DNA of 64,000 nt from Phormidium sp. OSCR. GTDB taxonomy: Bacteria; Cyanobacteriota; Cyanobacteriia; Cyanobacteriales; Geitlerinemataceae. The first letter of the stretch is position 1. Every line of letters starts with the position of its first letter. A program made the position numbers and the translations under genes. The notes beneath the pieces are model-generated. The model saw only the letters and a program-made list of their open reading frames with translations. It was not told the origin of the DNA and searched no databases. This document shows, piece after piece, positions 6,800 to 15,317 of the stretch. Location of the stretch: contig LJZT01000002.1 in NCBI GenBank assembly GCA_001314905.1, positions 62,001 through 126,000 of the forward strand. The letters run 5' to 3'.

Positions 6800-9435
6800 A
6801 CCTCATCGCGAACTGGAAAGCGGTTCATCAATTCACTGGCATCCCACGCCAAACGACGCAGTTCTGGGCTGACATGGGGAATATGAGGAATCTGAGAGAG
6901 AAAATCGAGGGTGCGCCGCAAAATGCGGACAATATCTCCTTCGTCTAAACTGGTATTTTCACAAAGTTCTGTCCATTCCACACCGTAGGCCCAATACTCA
7001 ACCAGGCCTAGGGCATCCCATTCCAGCCAAACCGGGAACGCCACCTGATAGCGCCATTGAATCTGTATCACCTTGCGACGTAACCCCCGTAATCCCCCTA
7101 ACGCTTCTTCGACTTCTGGGGTGATGCTGTAGCGTGTCCAGGTATCGGCCCGCACTTCCATGACGAGGGCGGCACAGGCGGCGGCGAATTGTTCGGGGGT
7201 GAGGCGATCGAATTGGCCACTGGTGATGGCTAAGCCTAACCACAGTTCATTGTCTCCCCGTACGGCGGCGATGGACTCTCCTAAAGGGGTGGGTTTCATG
7301 GAAACGCCATCTAAACAGTCAAACTCAATCAGAATATCAATGAGATCGAGAAAGTCCTCCCAGTGACGGGCCAAATTGACACGGATACGTTCTTCTCGTT
7401 CCTGTCGTTGCCGTTGCAGACGGGCCAGACGTTTGGCCCGTTTGATGAGGGTTCCGGGATTGCCAAATTGATTCAGGGGATGCCGTTCGAGTTCGGCGGT
7501 AATCTCGGCGACGCGATCTTGCCATTCTTGCACTTCGGGGGCAATCTCTGGGGCCGGCAGGGGCGGGATTTTGGCGGCGACGGCTTGGGTTTCGGCGTTG
7601 CCGTTGCGGGCTTGTCCGGGTTTGGGCGGCATTTCCGGCGGTGGGGTGAGGGCATCGACGTCTTCTAATCGGGGAATTTCTCCCCGCAGACTGACCACGT
7701 CTTTGGTGGTGATGACGTACCAGCGGTTATTTGCCCCGAGACAGATGAGATAGGGGGCTTTGCCGGGTCCCGGTCGTTTGGTCACTAAGACGGCGTTTAG
7801 CGGCTCGGAGACGGGCACGTTGGCGCCTTTGAGTTGCAGAATACTCCCGGCAACGGCGAATTGTAGGGCAACAGTGAGGGATTTATTCTGAACTTCGCCG
7901 GCTTGTTGTTGTAGGGTTTTGAGGATGCGGCGTTCTTCTTTAAGCCGTTCTTGGAGTTTTTCGTAGCTACTGAGATATTCGGGGTCAACTTGTTCAAATT
8001 TGCTTTGGGCGGCGGTAATTTCGGCGTCGAGGTCTTGGAGGGCCTGTTGTTGGGGTCGTAGGCCCAGGCCGGCGAGATACTGCCCAAAGCTACGTTCGAT
8101 GAGTTCTTTGGCTTCGTCGAGGCTGTGGGTTTGCAGCAGGTTGAGGACCATCCCATAGTTGGGGGTGAATTGACTCACCAGGGGATCGGCTTTGGAGGTG
8201 GCCAGGTTGGCGGCTTCGATGGCCCCTTCAAAGGGGGTGTCTAGGGTGACGACATAGCCCTGTTCGTCCATGCCTCGCCGTCCGGCCCGTCCGGCCATTT
8301 GTAGGAATTCGGAGGCGGTGAGGAGGCGATGGCCGCGATCGGTGCGTTTGGAGAGGCTGGAGATGACGGTGGTGCGGGCGGGCATATTAATGCCGGCGGC
8401 GAGGGTTTCGGTGGCGAAGACGACTTTAATCAGTCCTCGTTGGAAGAGTTGTTCGACGAGGCCTTTCCAGGCGGGTAGGATGCCGGCGTGGTGGGCGGCG
8501 ATGCCTCGATAGAGGGGTTCGACTTGTCCTTCGCGGCCGGCGTCGGGGTTTTGTCGCAGAAATTCGTCGATGGTGGTTTTGAGTTGGGCGGCTTCGTCGT
8601 CGTTGACGAGGCTGAGAGTGCCGATATCGTTGACGGAGCGATCGCAGCCTCGACGACTAAAGATGAAGTAGATGGCCGGCAACATATCCCGTTTGCGTAG
8701 TTGGGAGACGACGTAGCTAATGGCCAGGCCATCGCGACGGCTACGGCGGCGGTTTTGGCTGCCTCGGCGCGGTTTGAGGCGGTTGTTGAGTGTGTTGTCT
8801 GAGTTGAGGAGGGGAAAGACCCCTTTGCGGTTACAGAAGAGGAATTGTAGGGGAACGGGGCGATGTTCGGAATAGATGCGTGCGGTGGGGCCGTGGACTT
8901 GGCTAATCCAATCGGTGAGTTGGTCGCTGTTGGCGACGGTGGCAGATAGGCCCACCAGTTGGATTTCGGGGGGACAGTAGATGATGGATTCTTCCCAGAC
9001 GGTTCCTCGTTGGCGATCGTTCATGTAGTGACATTCGTCGAGGACGACGGTTTGCACGCCCTGGATGGAGGTTCCTACTTCGCCGATGCGGGTTCCGTAG
9101 AGCATATTACGGAAGATCTCGGTGGTCATGACGATGATGGGTGCGTCCCGGTTGAAGGAGAGATCTCCTGTGAGGAGTCCGACGTTGTTCGGCCCGAATT
9201 GCTCTTGGAAGTCTCGTAATTTTTGGTTGGAGAGGGCTTTGAGGGGGGTGGTGTAAAAGACGCGCTTCTGGTTGGTGAGGGCGCGGTAGATGGCGTATTC
9301 GCCGATGAGGGTTTTGCCGGACCCGGTGGGGGCGCAGACGATGGCAGATTTGCCGGCGTTGAGGGCGGCGATCGCCTCCTGTTGAAAGTCGTCGAGGGGA
9401 AAGGGAAAAAGCTGGTTGAGGTCGAGGTCGGACAT
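6796..9435 (-). CDS. Ski2/Mtr4-like DExH RNA helicase
   Basis: This large superfamily 2 helicase has Walker A 'APTGSGKT' near the start, Walker B as DECH in 'VVLDECHYMNDRQRG', motif III 'LSATVANSDQL', the C-terminal RecA motif 'VVFATETLAAGINMPA' and motif VI 'QMAGRAGRRGMD'. A coiled region follows and the C-terminal third ('LVMEVRADTWTRY' onwards) matches the DSHCT domain of Ski2/Mtr4 helicases. I prefer the ATG at 9435 (MSDLDLNQLFPF) over the ORF-track start at 9519, because the upstream 28 codons are low complexity; neither has a good ribosome site. Cyanobacterial and plastid (ISE2-type) relatives act in RNA processing or turnover. That role is inferred. Confidence 0.9.
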   Translation of the reverse strand: MSDLDLNQLFPFPLDDFQQEAIAALNAGKSAIVCAPTGSGKTLIGEYAIYRALTNQKRVFYTTPLKALSNQKLRDFQEQFGPNNVGLLTGDLSFNRDAPIIVMTTEIFRNMLYGTRIGEVGTSIQGVQTVVLDECHYMNDRQRGTVWEESIIYCPPEIQLVGLSATVANSDQLTDWISQVHGPTARIYSEHRPVPLQFLFCNRKGVFPLLNSDNTLNNRLKPRRGSQNRRRSRRDGLAISYVVSQLRKRDMLPAIYFIFSRRGCDRSVNDIGTLSLVNDDEAAQLKTTIDEFLRQNPDAGREGQVEPLYRGIAAHHAGILPAWKGLVEQLFQRGLIKVVFATETLAAGINMPARTTVISSLSKRTDRGHRLLTASEFLQMAGRAGRRGMDEQGYVVTLDTPFEGAIEAANLATSKADPLVSQFTPNYGMVLNLLQTHSLDEAKELIERSFGQYLAGLGLRPQQQALQDLDAEITAAQSKFEQVDPEYLSSYEKLQERLKEERRILKTLQQQAGEVQNKSLTVALQFAVAGSILQLKGANVPVSEPLNAVLVTKRPGPGKAPYLICLGANNRWYVITTKDVVSLRGEIPRLEDVDALTPPPEMPPKPGQARNGNAETQAVAAKIPPLPAPEIAPEVQEWQDRVAEITAELERHPLNQFGNPGTLIKRAKRLARLQRQRQEREERIRVNLARHWEDFLDLIDILIEFDCLDGVSMKPTPLGESIAAVRGDNELWLGLAITSGQFDRLTPEQFAAACAALVMEVRADTWTRYSITPEVEEALGGLRGLRRKVIQIQWRYQVAFPVWLEWDALGLVEYWAYGVEWTELCENTSLDEGDIVRILRRTLDFLSQIPHIPHVSPELRRLAWDASELMNRFPVRDEV

Positions 9436-9810
9436 GGTTGAGGAGTATGGCTCGGAACAGGTGGGGCGAGGGGGGCGTTTGTGGGTTGGGTTGACCGGTT
9501 GGGGCGATCGCCTACCCAAATGATACGGCCCAAATGATACGGCGACCTGTTCGGGTGCGATCGCTTGGGCAGTTGCGTTAGGCTGATTTGGCGGCTTCGT
9601 TGAGGCGATTTAATCTCGGCTAGCCATCGGGGGAAGGCTGCCAATCGGGGTCAGGGACAGACTCTCAGACGCGGCTGGTCTTCTCAAAGGGTCGGCGATC
9701 GCCCAGGAAAACTCCTGAACCTGAGAATTTCCCTTCTCCGAATTCCCGGCCCCGTGAGATAATATTGAGTAAAGTTTTGTATCTTGCCTGACAAGCTTAG
9801 AATTTATACC

Positions 9811-10284
9811 ATGCAAGCCCGTCTGACCGTCAATACCTATTTCAGCGCGGCCCATCGCCTTGCTCGTCCAGACCTGGATTATACGACCAATTGTGGGGTT
9901 TATGGCAAATGCGCTCGTCCTCATGGCCATGGTCATAATTATCATCTGGATGTGACTGTCTGTGGGGAGGTTCATCCCCGCACTGGGATGGTGGTGGAGT
10001 TGGGGGCGTTACGTCACGTGATTCAGGAGGTGGTGATTGAACCGCTCGATCATCGTTTCCTCAATAAAGATATTCCTCATTTTGAGACTCGGGTTCCCAC
10101 GGCTGAAAATATCGCCATTTATATTCGAGATTTGCTCCTAGACCCCTTGCAAGAGCTGGGATTGAGCTTGGAGAAGTTACGGTTGTATGAAAGCCCCAAT
10201 AACTCCTGTGAACTCTATGGAACTATGGGGGGCGATCGCCGGGATACTCCGACTCAGGAGAAAACCAAGCTGCTTCTCGTTTGA
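9811..10284 (+). CDS. 6-pyruvoyltetrahydropterin synthase / QueD family protein
   Basis: Starting from the ATG at 9811 (MQARLTVNTYFSAAHRL) the protein has 157 residues. The zinc ligands are the His of 'SAAHRL' and the two His of 'HGHGHNY'. The Cys in 'GKCARPHGHGH' fits the CxxxHGH signature of QueD-type enzymes, and 'MVVELGALRHV', 'LDHRFLN', 'PTAENIAIYI' and 'LYESPNNSCEL' complete the T-fold. These enzymes convert dihydroneopterin triphosphate to 6-carboxytetrahydropterin (queuosine route) or 6-pyruvoyltetrahydropterin (pteridine route). The nearby folE supplies that substrate. Motif evidence favours QueD, but cyanobacterial pterin-glycoside synthesis is an alternative. Confidence 0.88.
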   Translation: MQARLTVNTYFSAAHRLARPDLDYTTNCGVYGKCARPHGHGHNYHLDVTVCGEVHPRTGMVVELGALRHVIQEVVIEPLDHRFLNKDIPHFETRVPTAENIAIYIRDLLLDPLQELGLSLEKLRLYESPNNSCELYGTMGGDRRDTPTQEKTKLLLV

Positions 10285-10415
10285 GGTCTTACCTCCTGAA
10301 GCAGCGATTCTAGACTCGTGTTCCCGGTTTCAACCTGAGTGTTGCGTTTCCCCGACTCGCTCTTGACCTCTGTTTTTAAGACTTGACCGCCAACAGCATC
10401 CTCAACGACTTGACG

Positions 10416-10889
10416 ATGACGACTCCTCAACTTCCCCCTGAACTCGACAAGATGGTTCGACGCTTCCAGCGAGCCTCTGACCCGAAACGCCGTTATGAGC
10501 AATTGCTCTGGTTAGCCAAAAAGCTGCCTGAGATGCCTGACGCGGAGAAAATCCCTGAAAATAAGGTTCAGGGCTGTGTGTCTCAGGTTTATGTCACCGC
10601 ACGGCTCGATGATGCTGGAAAGGTCTGCTTTAACGGGGATTCGGATGCTCAACTGACGAAGGGACTGCTGGCGTTCCTGATTCGGGGAACTGAAGGACTC
10701 AACCCCGAAGAAATCGTGAAGCTGGCTCCCGATTTTATTCAGGAGACGGGCTTACAGGCGAGTTTAACCCCCTCCCGTGCCAATGGCTTTTATAACATTT
10801 TCAAAACGATGAAACAAAAGGCCTTAGTGTTGGCGGCGGGTGAGAGTGGTCTTGAGGCTGCTGATATTAAAAGTATTGAAGCCACCTAA
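10416..10889 (+). CDS. sufE: SufE-family sulfur acceptor protein
   Basis: The ATG at 10416 (MTTPQLPPELDKMVRRF) gives 157 residues, the usual SufE length. The active-site Cys lies in 'KVQGCVSQVYV' near residue 55. 'FIRGTEGLNPEEIVKLAPDFI' and 'SLTPSRANGFYNIFKTMKQKA' complete the fold. SufE takes persulfide sulfur from the cysteine desulfurase SufS and passes it to the SufBCD scaffold for iron-sulfur cluster assembly. No other suf gene is in the window. It follows the QueD homolog on the same strand after a 131-bp spacer, so it may be cotranscribed. Confidence 0.9.
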   Translation: MTTPQLPPELDKMVRRFQRASDPKRRYEQLLWLAKKLPEMPDAEKIPENKVQGCVSQVYVTARLDDAGKVCFNGDSDAQLTKGLLAFLIRGTEGLNPEEIVKLAPDFIQETGLQASLTPSRANGFYNIFKTMKQKALVLAAGESGLEAADIKSIEAT

Positions 10890-11493
10890 GTCTTGGTTGG
10901 TCAGTTGCCTGTGAGTTGTCTGTGAATTTCAGATTGACGAGAAAAATTAAAGATATTCGTCAAAATCCCGGCGATCGCCTGAAAAAGATGTTAGAATCGT
11001 GAAGGTGATTTACGATTCTGTGCGGTTGTCATGGGTTTTCAAAATCGGGTTTTGATGCGCCACGGCAACTTCAGCCAATCTAACCTAAACCCTCGGGAAC
11101 TCTAGCAAAATCGGGACAGCTATTGCCTTTGCCCATGCTTTTAAAACCGTTTCCTTTGTCTGCGATCGCACTCGATTTATTTAAGCAATTTTACCGAGTC
11201 TCACGCGATCGCCTGTCCGATGCGGTATTCAGAGCAAGTGGCATTTTTTCAAGAAACTCAGTTAACAAAAATAGTTGCACTCCTTGTTATGTCAGGGTTG
11301 CGAGCCTCTAACTTGACCATTCATGGTTAATTTTCGTTGCGAATTCACTCGCGTTTTTGGAGAAACATCCATGTTTCCTAGATTCAATAGCAGTTAATCC
11401 ACTGCCCGACTCAGCAATGCTTTTTTTTCGCCGCCTTGCTAAGAGCGAATCTAACGTCCGATTTCCTCACAGATACTGATTTTCAACAGCCTA
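10890..11493. other. Intergenic region upstream of folE
   Basis: This 604-bp spacer holds no convincing gene; the 62-codon ORF at 11123 has no family resemblance. It does contain an inverted repeat AGAATCGT/ACGATTCT (10993-11019), a T8 run near 11420 and two HIP1 sites. It may include the folE promoter and possibly a small RNA, but I see no recognisable RNA family. Confidence 0.6.
10993..11019. repeat. Perfect 8-bp inverted repeat
   Basis: AGAATCGT and ACGATTCT are separated by 11 bp. There is no following T-run on either strand, so this is more likely an operator or RNA hairpin than a terminator. Confidence 0.5.
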
Positions 11494-12144
11494 ATGACAC
11501 TATCGAATTCCTCTGAACTCATCGGTACAGATCGACTTGAAAAACAACTCGAAACCAACGGCCATAAAACCGTTTCTGACCAGGAAATGCGTAACTCAAT
11601 CCGCACCCTGCTAACAGAACTCGGAGAAGATCCTGATCGCGAAGGCTTACGAGATACCCCCAAACGAGTCAGCAAAGCCTGGCAATTCCTGACCTCCGGC
11701 TACAACCAATCCCTGGAAGAACTGCTCAACGGTGCCATCTTCAATGAGAACTCTCATGAGATGGTTTTGGTGCGCGACATCACCCTATTTAGCACCTGTG
11801 AACATCATATGTTGCCGATTATTGGCCATGCTCATGTGGCCTACATTCCCAACGGAAAGGTGATTGGCCTGTCTAAAATTGCCCGCATTTGTGAAATGTT
11901 TGCCCGTCGTCTCCAGGTTCAGGAGCGTCTGACGGGACAAATCGCCGACGCCTTACAAGAGGTTCTCAAACCCCAGGGGGTGGCGGTGGTCATCGAAGCC
12001 ACTCATATGTGTATGGTCATGCGTGGCGTGCAAAAACCCGGTTCCTGGACAACCACCAGTGCCATGCGAGGCGTGTTTGTCGATGATGCGCGAACTCGTC
12101 AAGAGTTCATGGGGTTAATTCGTCACAGTCCTCAGTTCCACTAA
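11494..12144 (+). CDS. folE: GTP cyclohydrolase I (FolE, type IA)
   Basis: The 216-residue protein is full length for the family. It shows '[21 protein letters not shown]', the zinc Cys and His in '[21 protein letters not shown]', '[30 protein letters not shown]' and the second zinc Cys in '[17 protein letters not shown]'. These are the complete catalytic and zinc-binding set. It converts GTP to 7,8-dihydroneopterin triphosphate, the entry to folate, queuosine and pterin synthesis. The QueD/PTPS homolog 1.2 kb upstream uses this product. No Shine-Dalgarno is evident before the ATG. Confidence 0.97.
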   Translation: MTLSNSSELIGTDRLEKQLETNGHKTVSDQEMRNSIRTLLTELGEDPDREGLRDTPKRVSKAWQFLTSGYNQSLEELLNGAIFNENSHEMVLVRDITLFSTCEHHMLPIIGHAHVAYIPNGKVIGLSKIARICEMFARRLQVQERLTGQIADALQEVLKPQGVAVVIEATHMCMVMRGVQKPGSWTTTSAMRGVFVDDARTRQEFMGLIRHSPQFH

Positions 12145-12236
12145 ATTTAACCCTGGCCCTTCCCCCTTCCCATGCTGTTCTGGGAGAGGGGGAAATTTGC
12201 TCGGCCCGCTTGGCTTAAACGGAAGCCGAAGGGGAA

Positions 12237-13052
12237 TTAGTTATAACCGCTGAAACTGACCGGTTGACCGTTGCGAAACGCTCCCACAACTTGTCGTCCA
12301 TCGGGAAACCTCATCGTACCTGTGCCATGGGGTCGTCCTTGTCGCAATTCTCCGACATAGCGACGACCGTCACCATAGGTACAGGTCGCGTTGTTTGCAT
12401 CAAAATTGTTGGTGTAGAAAAAACCTGTGCAAGTGGTTCCTGTGGAATGGCGAAATGTTCCTCGTCCAAAGGGTTGTCCGGCAAAAAACTCTCCTTCAAA
12501 GCGATTACCATTGGCAAAAACATAGCGGCCATCGCCATCAGGCTGACTGCTAAAAAAGACTCGTTCAACTTGTTCCGTTTCTAAAATAGGTTCCCCTTGT
12601 GCGGTTGTTCTACCTGTATCGATTAGATCCGTCACGTTCTCTGTCCGTGGTACCCCGGAAAAAGAGCCTTCATAGCGATCGCCATTCGTATAAAACGCCG
12701 TTCCTTGACGAATGGCTCCTTCTGCAAATATCCCCTCATAGCGAGAGTCATCAGGGCGAATCAAACGACCCCTGCCATCGGGTAATCCCTCTCTAAACTC
12801 TCCCTCATAGCGAGTACCATCGGTCAGGGTTAGAATACCTCGGCCGTTGGGTAAAAAATCACTAAAGTCACCGATATAACTGCGTCCTTCACCGTAATTA
12901 CAACGACCATAGCCTGAGCCAGTGTCTAGTAAAGAGACGGGATCGCATTGAGGGTCACGAATAGCGTCCTGAGCGTAACTCCTCAATGGAGGCAGGTTGC
13001 TCCATAAACTCAGGCCTAATAGAGACGTTAAAACTGCACTAAGCTTTTTCAT
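12237..13052 (-). CDS. Secreted MORN-repeat protein
   Basis: From the ATG at 13052 (MKKLSAVLTSLLGLSLWSNL) the protein starts with a clear signal peptide. The mature part is a series of about eight MORN repeats of the form YEGEFxxGxxxGRGxxxxxDG, for example 'RYEGEFREGLPDGRGRL', 'RFEGEFFAGQPFGRGTF' and 'RYVGELRQGRPHGTGTM'. Several Cys occur in pairs (CDP, RCNYG, TTCTGF, ATCTYG), compatible with periplasmic disulfides. MORN repeats form beta-hairpin rods that bind lipid or protein partners. The gene lies just downstream of the lipoprotein gene on the same strand, suggesting an envelope-related operon. The specific role is unknown. Confidence 0.85.
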   Translation of the reverse strand: MKKLSAVLTSLLGLSLWSNLPPLRSYAQDAIRDPQCDPVSLLDTGSGYGRCNYGEGRSYIGDFSDFLPNGRGILTLTDGTRYEGEFREGLPDGRGRLIRPDDSRYEGIFAEGAIRQGTAFYTNGDRYEGSFSGVPRTENVTDLIDTGRTTAQGEPILETEQVERVFFSSQPDGDGRYVFANGNRFEGEFFAGQPFGRGTFRHSTGTTCTGFFYTNNFDANNATCTYGDGRRYVGELRQGRPHGTGTMRFPDGRQVVGAFRNGQPVSFSGYN

Positions 13053-13118
13053 AATCGGATGGCTTACTATCAATGCGTCCACTCAGGGCGATGGCCCTTG
13101 CAAAACCCTTTAACTGTT

Positions 13119-14108
13119 CTAGTGGGAACTGACCCAGTTTGCCATGTCCTCATCCTCTGAACCCATCCCTGGTTCACCAATGCCACGAGCAATTTCTACA
13201 CCGTTCTGTTCCAGAATCACCAATGGCTCTGAGTTCAAGCTTTCGACGCGGACAACTCGAACTTCCCCATTGGCGATCGTATCTCCGACTCGGACATAAC
13301 GACTGAAGGCAGAACCGGGGGTTTGTAAGATGATTTGAATATCTCCGCCAACTTGCATCACTCCAGTTACCTCAGTTCCTTCAGCTAAGTCAGTAGCAGG
13401 AGGAGGAGGCAGTTCTTCAGCTTCAGGTATTGAGCTAGGAGAATCAGCGACGGGCATCTCATCATCCTCTTCAACATCGTCTGCTGAAACCGTACCAGAA
13501 GGACGTAAGGGGGAAATTGCGAAATCTCTAGGATTGATATCCGGCAGGGGTTCCATCGTCTGCCCCGTTAGAGGTGGCAATGGAGGTCCGGCAACAATAC
13601 CATCAGTTTCCGTCCCGTCTCCGGTTTGGGTTGCGGTTCCGTTTCCGGTTCGGGTTGCGGTTCGACCATTTTCAGAGGCTTCAGGAGTTCCAGGTTCCGG
13701 CTCCTCAGTCACCTCTCGGGCGATGGTTTCGGCTTGTCGCTGACTGCGGGAAACTTCCACCGGTAACACCCCAAAAGGGTCAGCCCCGTCTTCACGAGCC
13801 GCATCTAAATTCCGTTGAGCCTGACGGCTACGTTCTTGGGGATTCGTTGAGGAGATTAAACCACTGGGTGCAGCGGTGGCTTCGTCTTCTTCTATCAGTG
13901 GGGATTCAAAGGGTTCGGCTTCAGGGACATCATTCTCCTCATCTGCATCCTCATCTTCATCAGTTGGGGCATCCGCCGGGGCCTGTTCGGCGACAGGGTC
14001 ATCTTCAGAGTCAGGAACACTGAACTCGTCAGGTTCTGAACCACAGGCCCCCAAAACCAATGCTAGAGCCAAACCCAAGGCTGTAAATCGATGTTGACGC
14101 ATGGCCAT
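13119..14108 (-). CDS. Acidic lipoprotein with a small C-terminal beta domain
   Basis: The N-terminus 'MRQHRFTALGLALALVLGAC' is a textbook lipoprotein signal with lipobox LGAC, so the protein should be anchored in a membrane by its Cys. A region of about 200 residues rich in Asp, Glu, Pro, Ser and Thr follows. Only residues 250-315 look folded: 'VTGVMQVGGDIQIILQTPGS', 'YVRVGDTIANGEVRVVRVE' and 'VILEQNGVEIARGIG'. That strand pattern recalls the PilP/GspC periplasmic domain, but the resemblance is weak. An AGGAGG site lies upstream of the start. Two in-frame ATGs (14108 and 14102) are possible. Confidence 0.65.
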   Translation of the reverse strand: MAMRQHRFTALGLALALVLGACGSEPDEFSVPDSEDDPVAEQAPADAPTDEDEDADEENDVPEAEPFESPLIEEDEATAAPSGLISSTNPQERSRQAQRNLDAAREDGADPFGVLPVEVSRSQRQAETIAREVTEEPEPGTPEASENGRTATRTGNGTATQTGDGTETDGIVAGPPLPPLTGQTMEPLPDINPRDFAISPLRPSGTVSADDVEEDDEMPVADSPSSIPEAEELPPPPATDLAEGTEVTGVMQVGGDIQIILQTPGSAFSRYVRVGDTIANGEVRVVRVESLNSEPLVILEQNGVEIARGIGEPGMGSEDEDMANWVSSH

Positions 14109-14181
14109 CTCCCCAAAATCCTCCTTCTAGGATAACTTGATCAATGGTACTTGTGGTTCTATCCACTGTTGAGCCAAACTC

Positions 14182-15126
14182 ATGGAACGTTGCACCCTCT
14201 CCGCCCCTGCTAAGATTAACCTACATTTAGAGATTATCGGCGATCGCCCCGATGGCTATCACGAGCTGGCCATGGTCATGCAGAGTGTGGCTCTGTGCGA
14301 TCGCCTGGAGTTACGGGCTAACGGACTCGAACAGTTCCGACTCCACTGTAATACGCCAGGGGTTCCGGGCGATCGCACTAACCTAGCGCTACGTGCAGCG
14401 GAGTTGATGGCCGGGCAATACCCCGAGAGCCATCATAACCTCGGCGGCGTGGATATTCGTCTCAAGAAACTGATTCCCATCGCCGCTGGCCTAGCCGGTG
14501 GTTCTGCTGACGCAGCGGCGGTTCTGGTGGGTTTAAACTTACTTTGGAACCTTGGTCTGACCCAACCCGAACTCTGGGATTTAGCGGCGCAGTTAGGCTC
14601 AGATATCCCCTTCTGCATCAGTGGAGGAACGGCTCTAGCCAGTGCTCGTGGCGAGGAAATCACCCCGCTACCGAGTATGGAAGGGATCTCGGTGGTGTTA
14701 GCCAAATATCGCAGTTTGGCTGTGTCTACTCCCTGGGCCTATAAAACCTTCCGGGAACGCTTTTCCCATACCTATGCGATGGGTGAGAGTGAACAGGAAC
14801 AGCGACGTCATTCGCTTCATGCTGGACCGATGATGTCGGCGTTGCTGAACCATGATAAGCGCGAGATTGGTCGTTTGCTCTATAACGACTTAGAAAAGGT
14901 GGTTTTACCGGAGTTTCCTTCGGTGGCTAAATTGCGTCAGGTGATGTCCGATGGTGATGTTCTCGGGGCCATGATGTCGGGATCTGGACCAACGGTGTTT
15001 GCTCTGACGGAAACTCCAGAACAGGCTCAGGCTCTCTGTGACCATGTTAAACAAGAGATTCCGGACGAGGACTTAGGTTTGTGGGTGACAGAATTTTGCC
15101 CGACAGGAATAGTGAATAGTGAATAG
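14182..15126 (+). CDS. ispE: 4-diphosphocytidyl-2-C-methyl-D-erythritol kinase
   Basis: This GHMP kinase of 314 residues starts with 'CTLSAPAKINLHLEI' and 'DGYHELAMVMQSVAL', has the ATP-binding glycine loop 'PIAAGLAGGSADAAAVL' near residues 97-113, 'LGSDIPFCISGGTALA', and the C-terminal 'GAMMSGSGPTVFALTE'. It phosphorylates CDP-methylerythritol in the MEP pathway, which feeds carotenoids, chlorophyll phytol and quinones. The last codons (IVNSE and stop) come from heptamer array B, so the native C-terminus has been replaced by repeat-encoded residues after FCPTG. The catalytic core is complete and the enzyme should work. Confidence 0.95.
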   Translation: MERCTLSAPAKINLHLEIIGDRPDGYHELAMVMQSVALCDRLELRANGLEQFRLHCNTPGVPGDRTNLALRAAELMAGQYPESHHNLGGVDIRLKKLIPIAAGLAGGSADAAAVLVGLNLLWNLGLTQPELWDLAAQLGSDIPFCISGGTALASARGEEITPLPSMEGISVVLAKYRSLAVSTPWAYKTFRERFSHTYAMGESEQEQRRHSLHAGPMMSALLNHDKREIGRLLYNDLEKVVLPEFPSVAKLRQVMSDGDVLGAMMSGSGPTVFALTETPEQAQALCDHVKQEIPDEDLGLWVTEFCPTGIVNSE

Positions 15127-15197
15127 TGAATAGTGAATAGTGAATAGTGAATAGTGAATAGTGAATAGTGAATAGTGAATAGTGAATAGTGAATAGT
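15107..15197. repeat. Heptanucleotide tandem array B (13 perfect GAATAGT units)
   Basis: Thirteen identical 7-bp units give 91 bp of perfect repeat, followed by degenerate TGATAGT. The ispE stop codon lies in the third unit. Read in this orientation all three frames hit TAG or TGA. The opposite strand is open in all frames and gives a YSLFTIH-like heptapeptide repeat, which explains the two spurious minus-strand ORFs here. Confidence 0.97.
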
Positions 15198-15258
15198 TGA
15201 TAGTTTGATAATCCATCTCTGGCCCCTCCCAAGAGGGGAAGGGAATAGGCAAGAAATC

Positions 15259-15296
15259 ACATAAGGGCGTACCCTTGTGGTCGCCCTTTCTTATGG
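15259..15296. terminator. Hairpin between convergent ispE and the amidase gene, built on a dispersed repeat
   Basis: CATAAG...CTTATG arms enclose GGGCG...CGCCC, giving a long imperfect stem around the 22-bp dispersed repeat GGGCGTACCCTTGTGGTCGC+CC (15265-15286). It sits between two convergent genes, so a bidirectional terminator is plausible. A strong T-run is lacking. Confidence 0.5.
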
Positions 15297-15317
15297 CTGC
15301 TTTGCCGCGAAAACTGG

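Noticed and set aside
11123-11311. 62-codon ORF between sufE and folE
   Set aside because: No ribosome site, no family pattern, odd composition; treated as non-coding.
15027-15260. ORFs encoding repeated YSLFTIH peptide on the minus strand
   Set aside because: They are the open reverse reading of heptamer array B, antisense to ispE, with no start context or domain.
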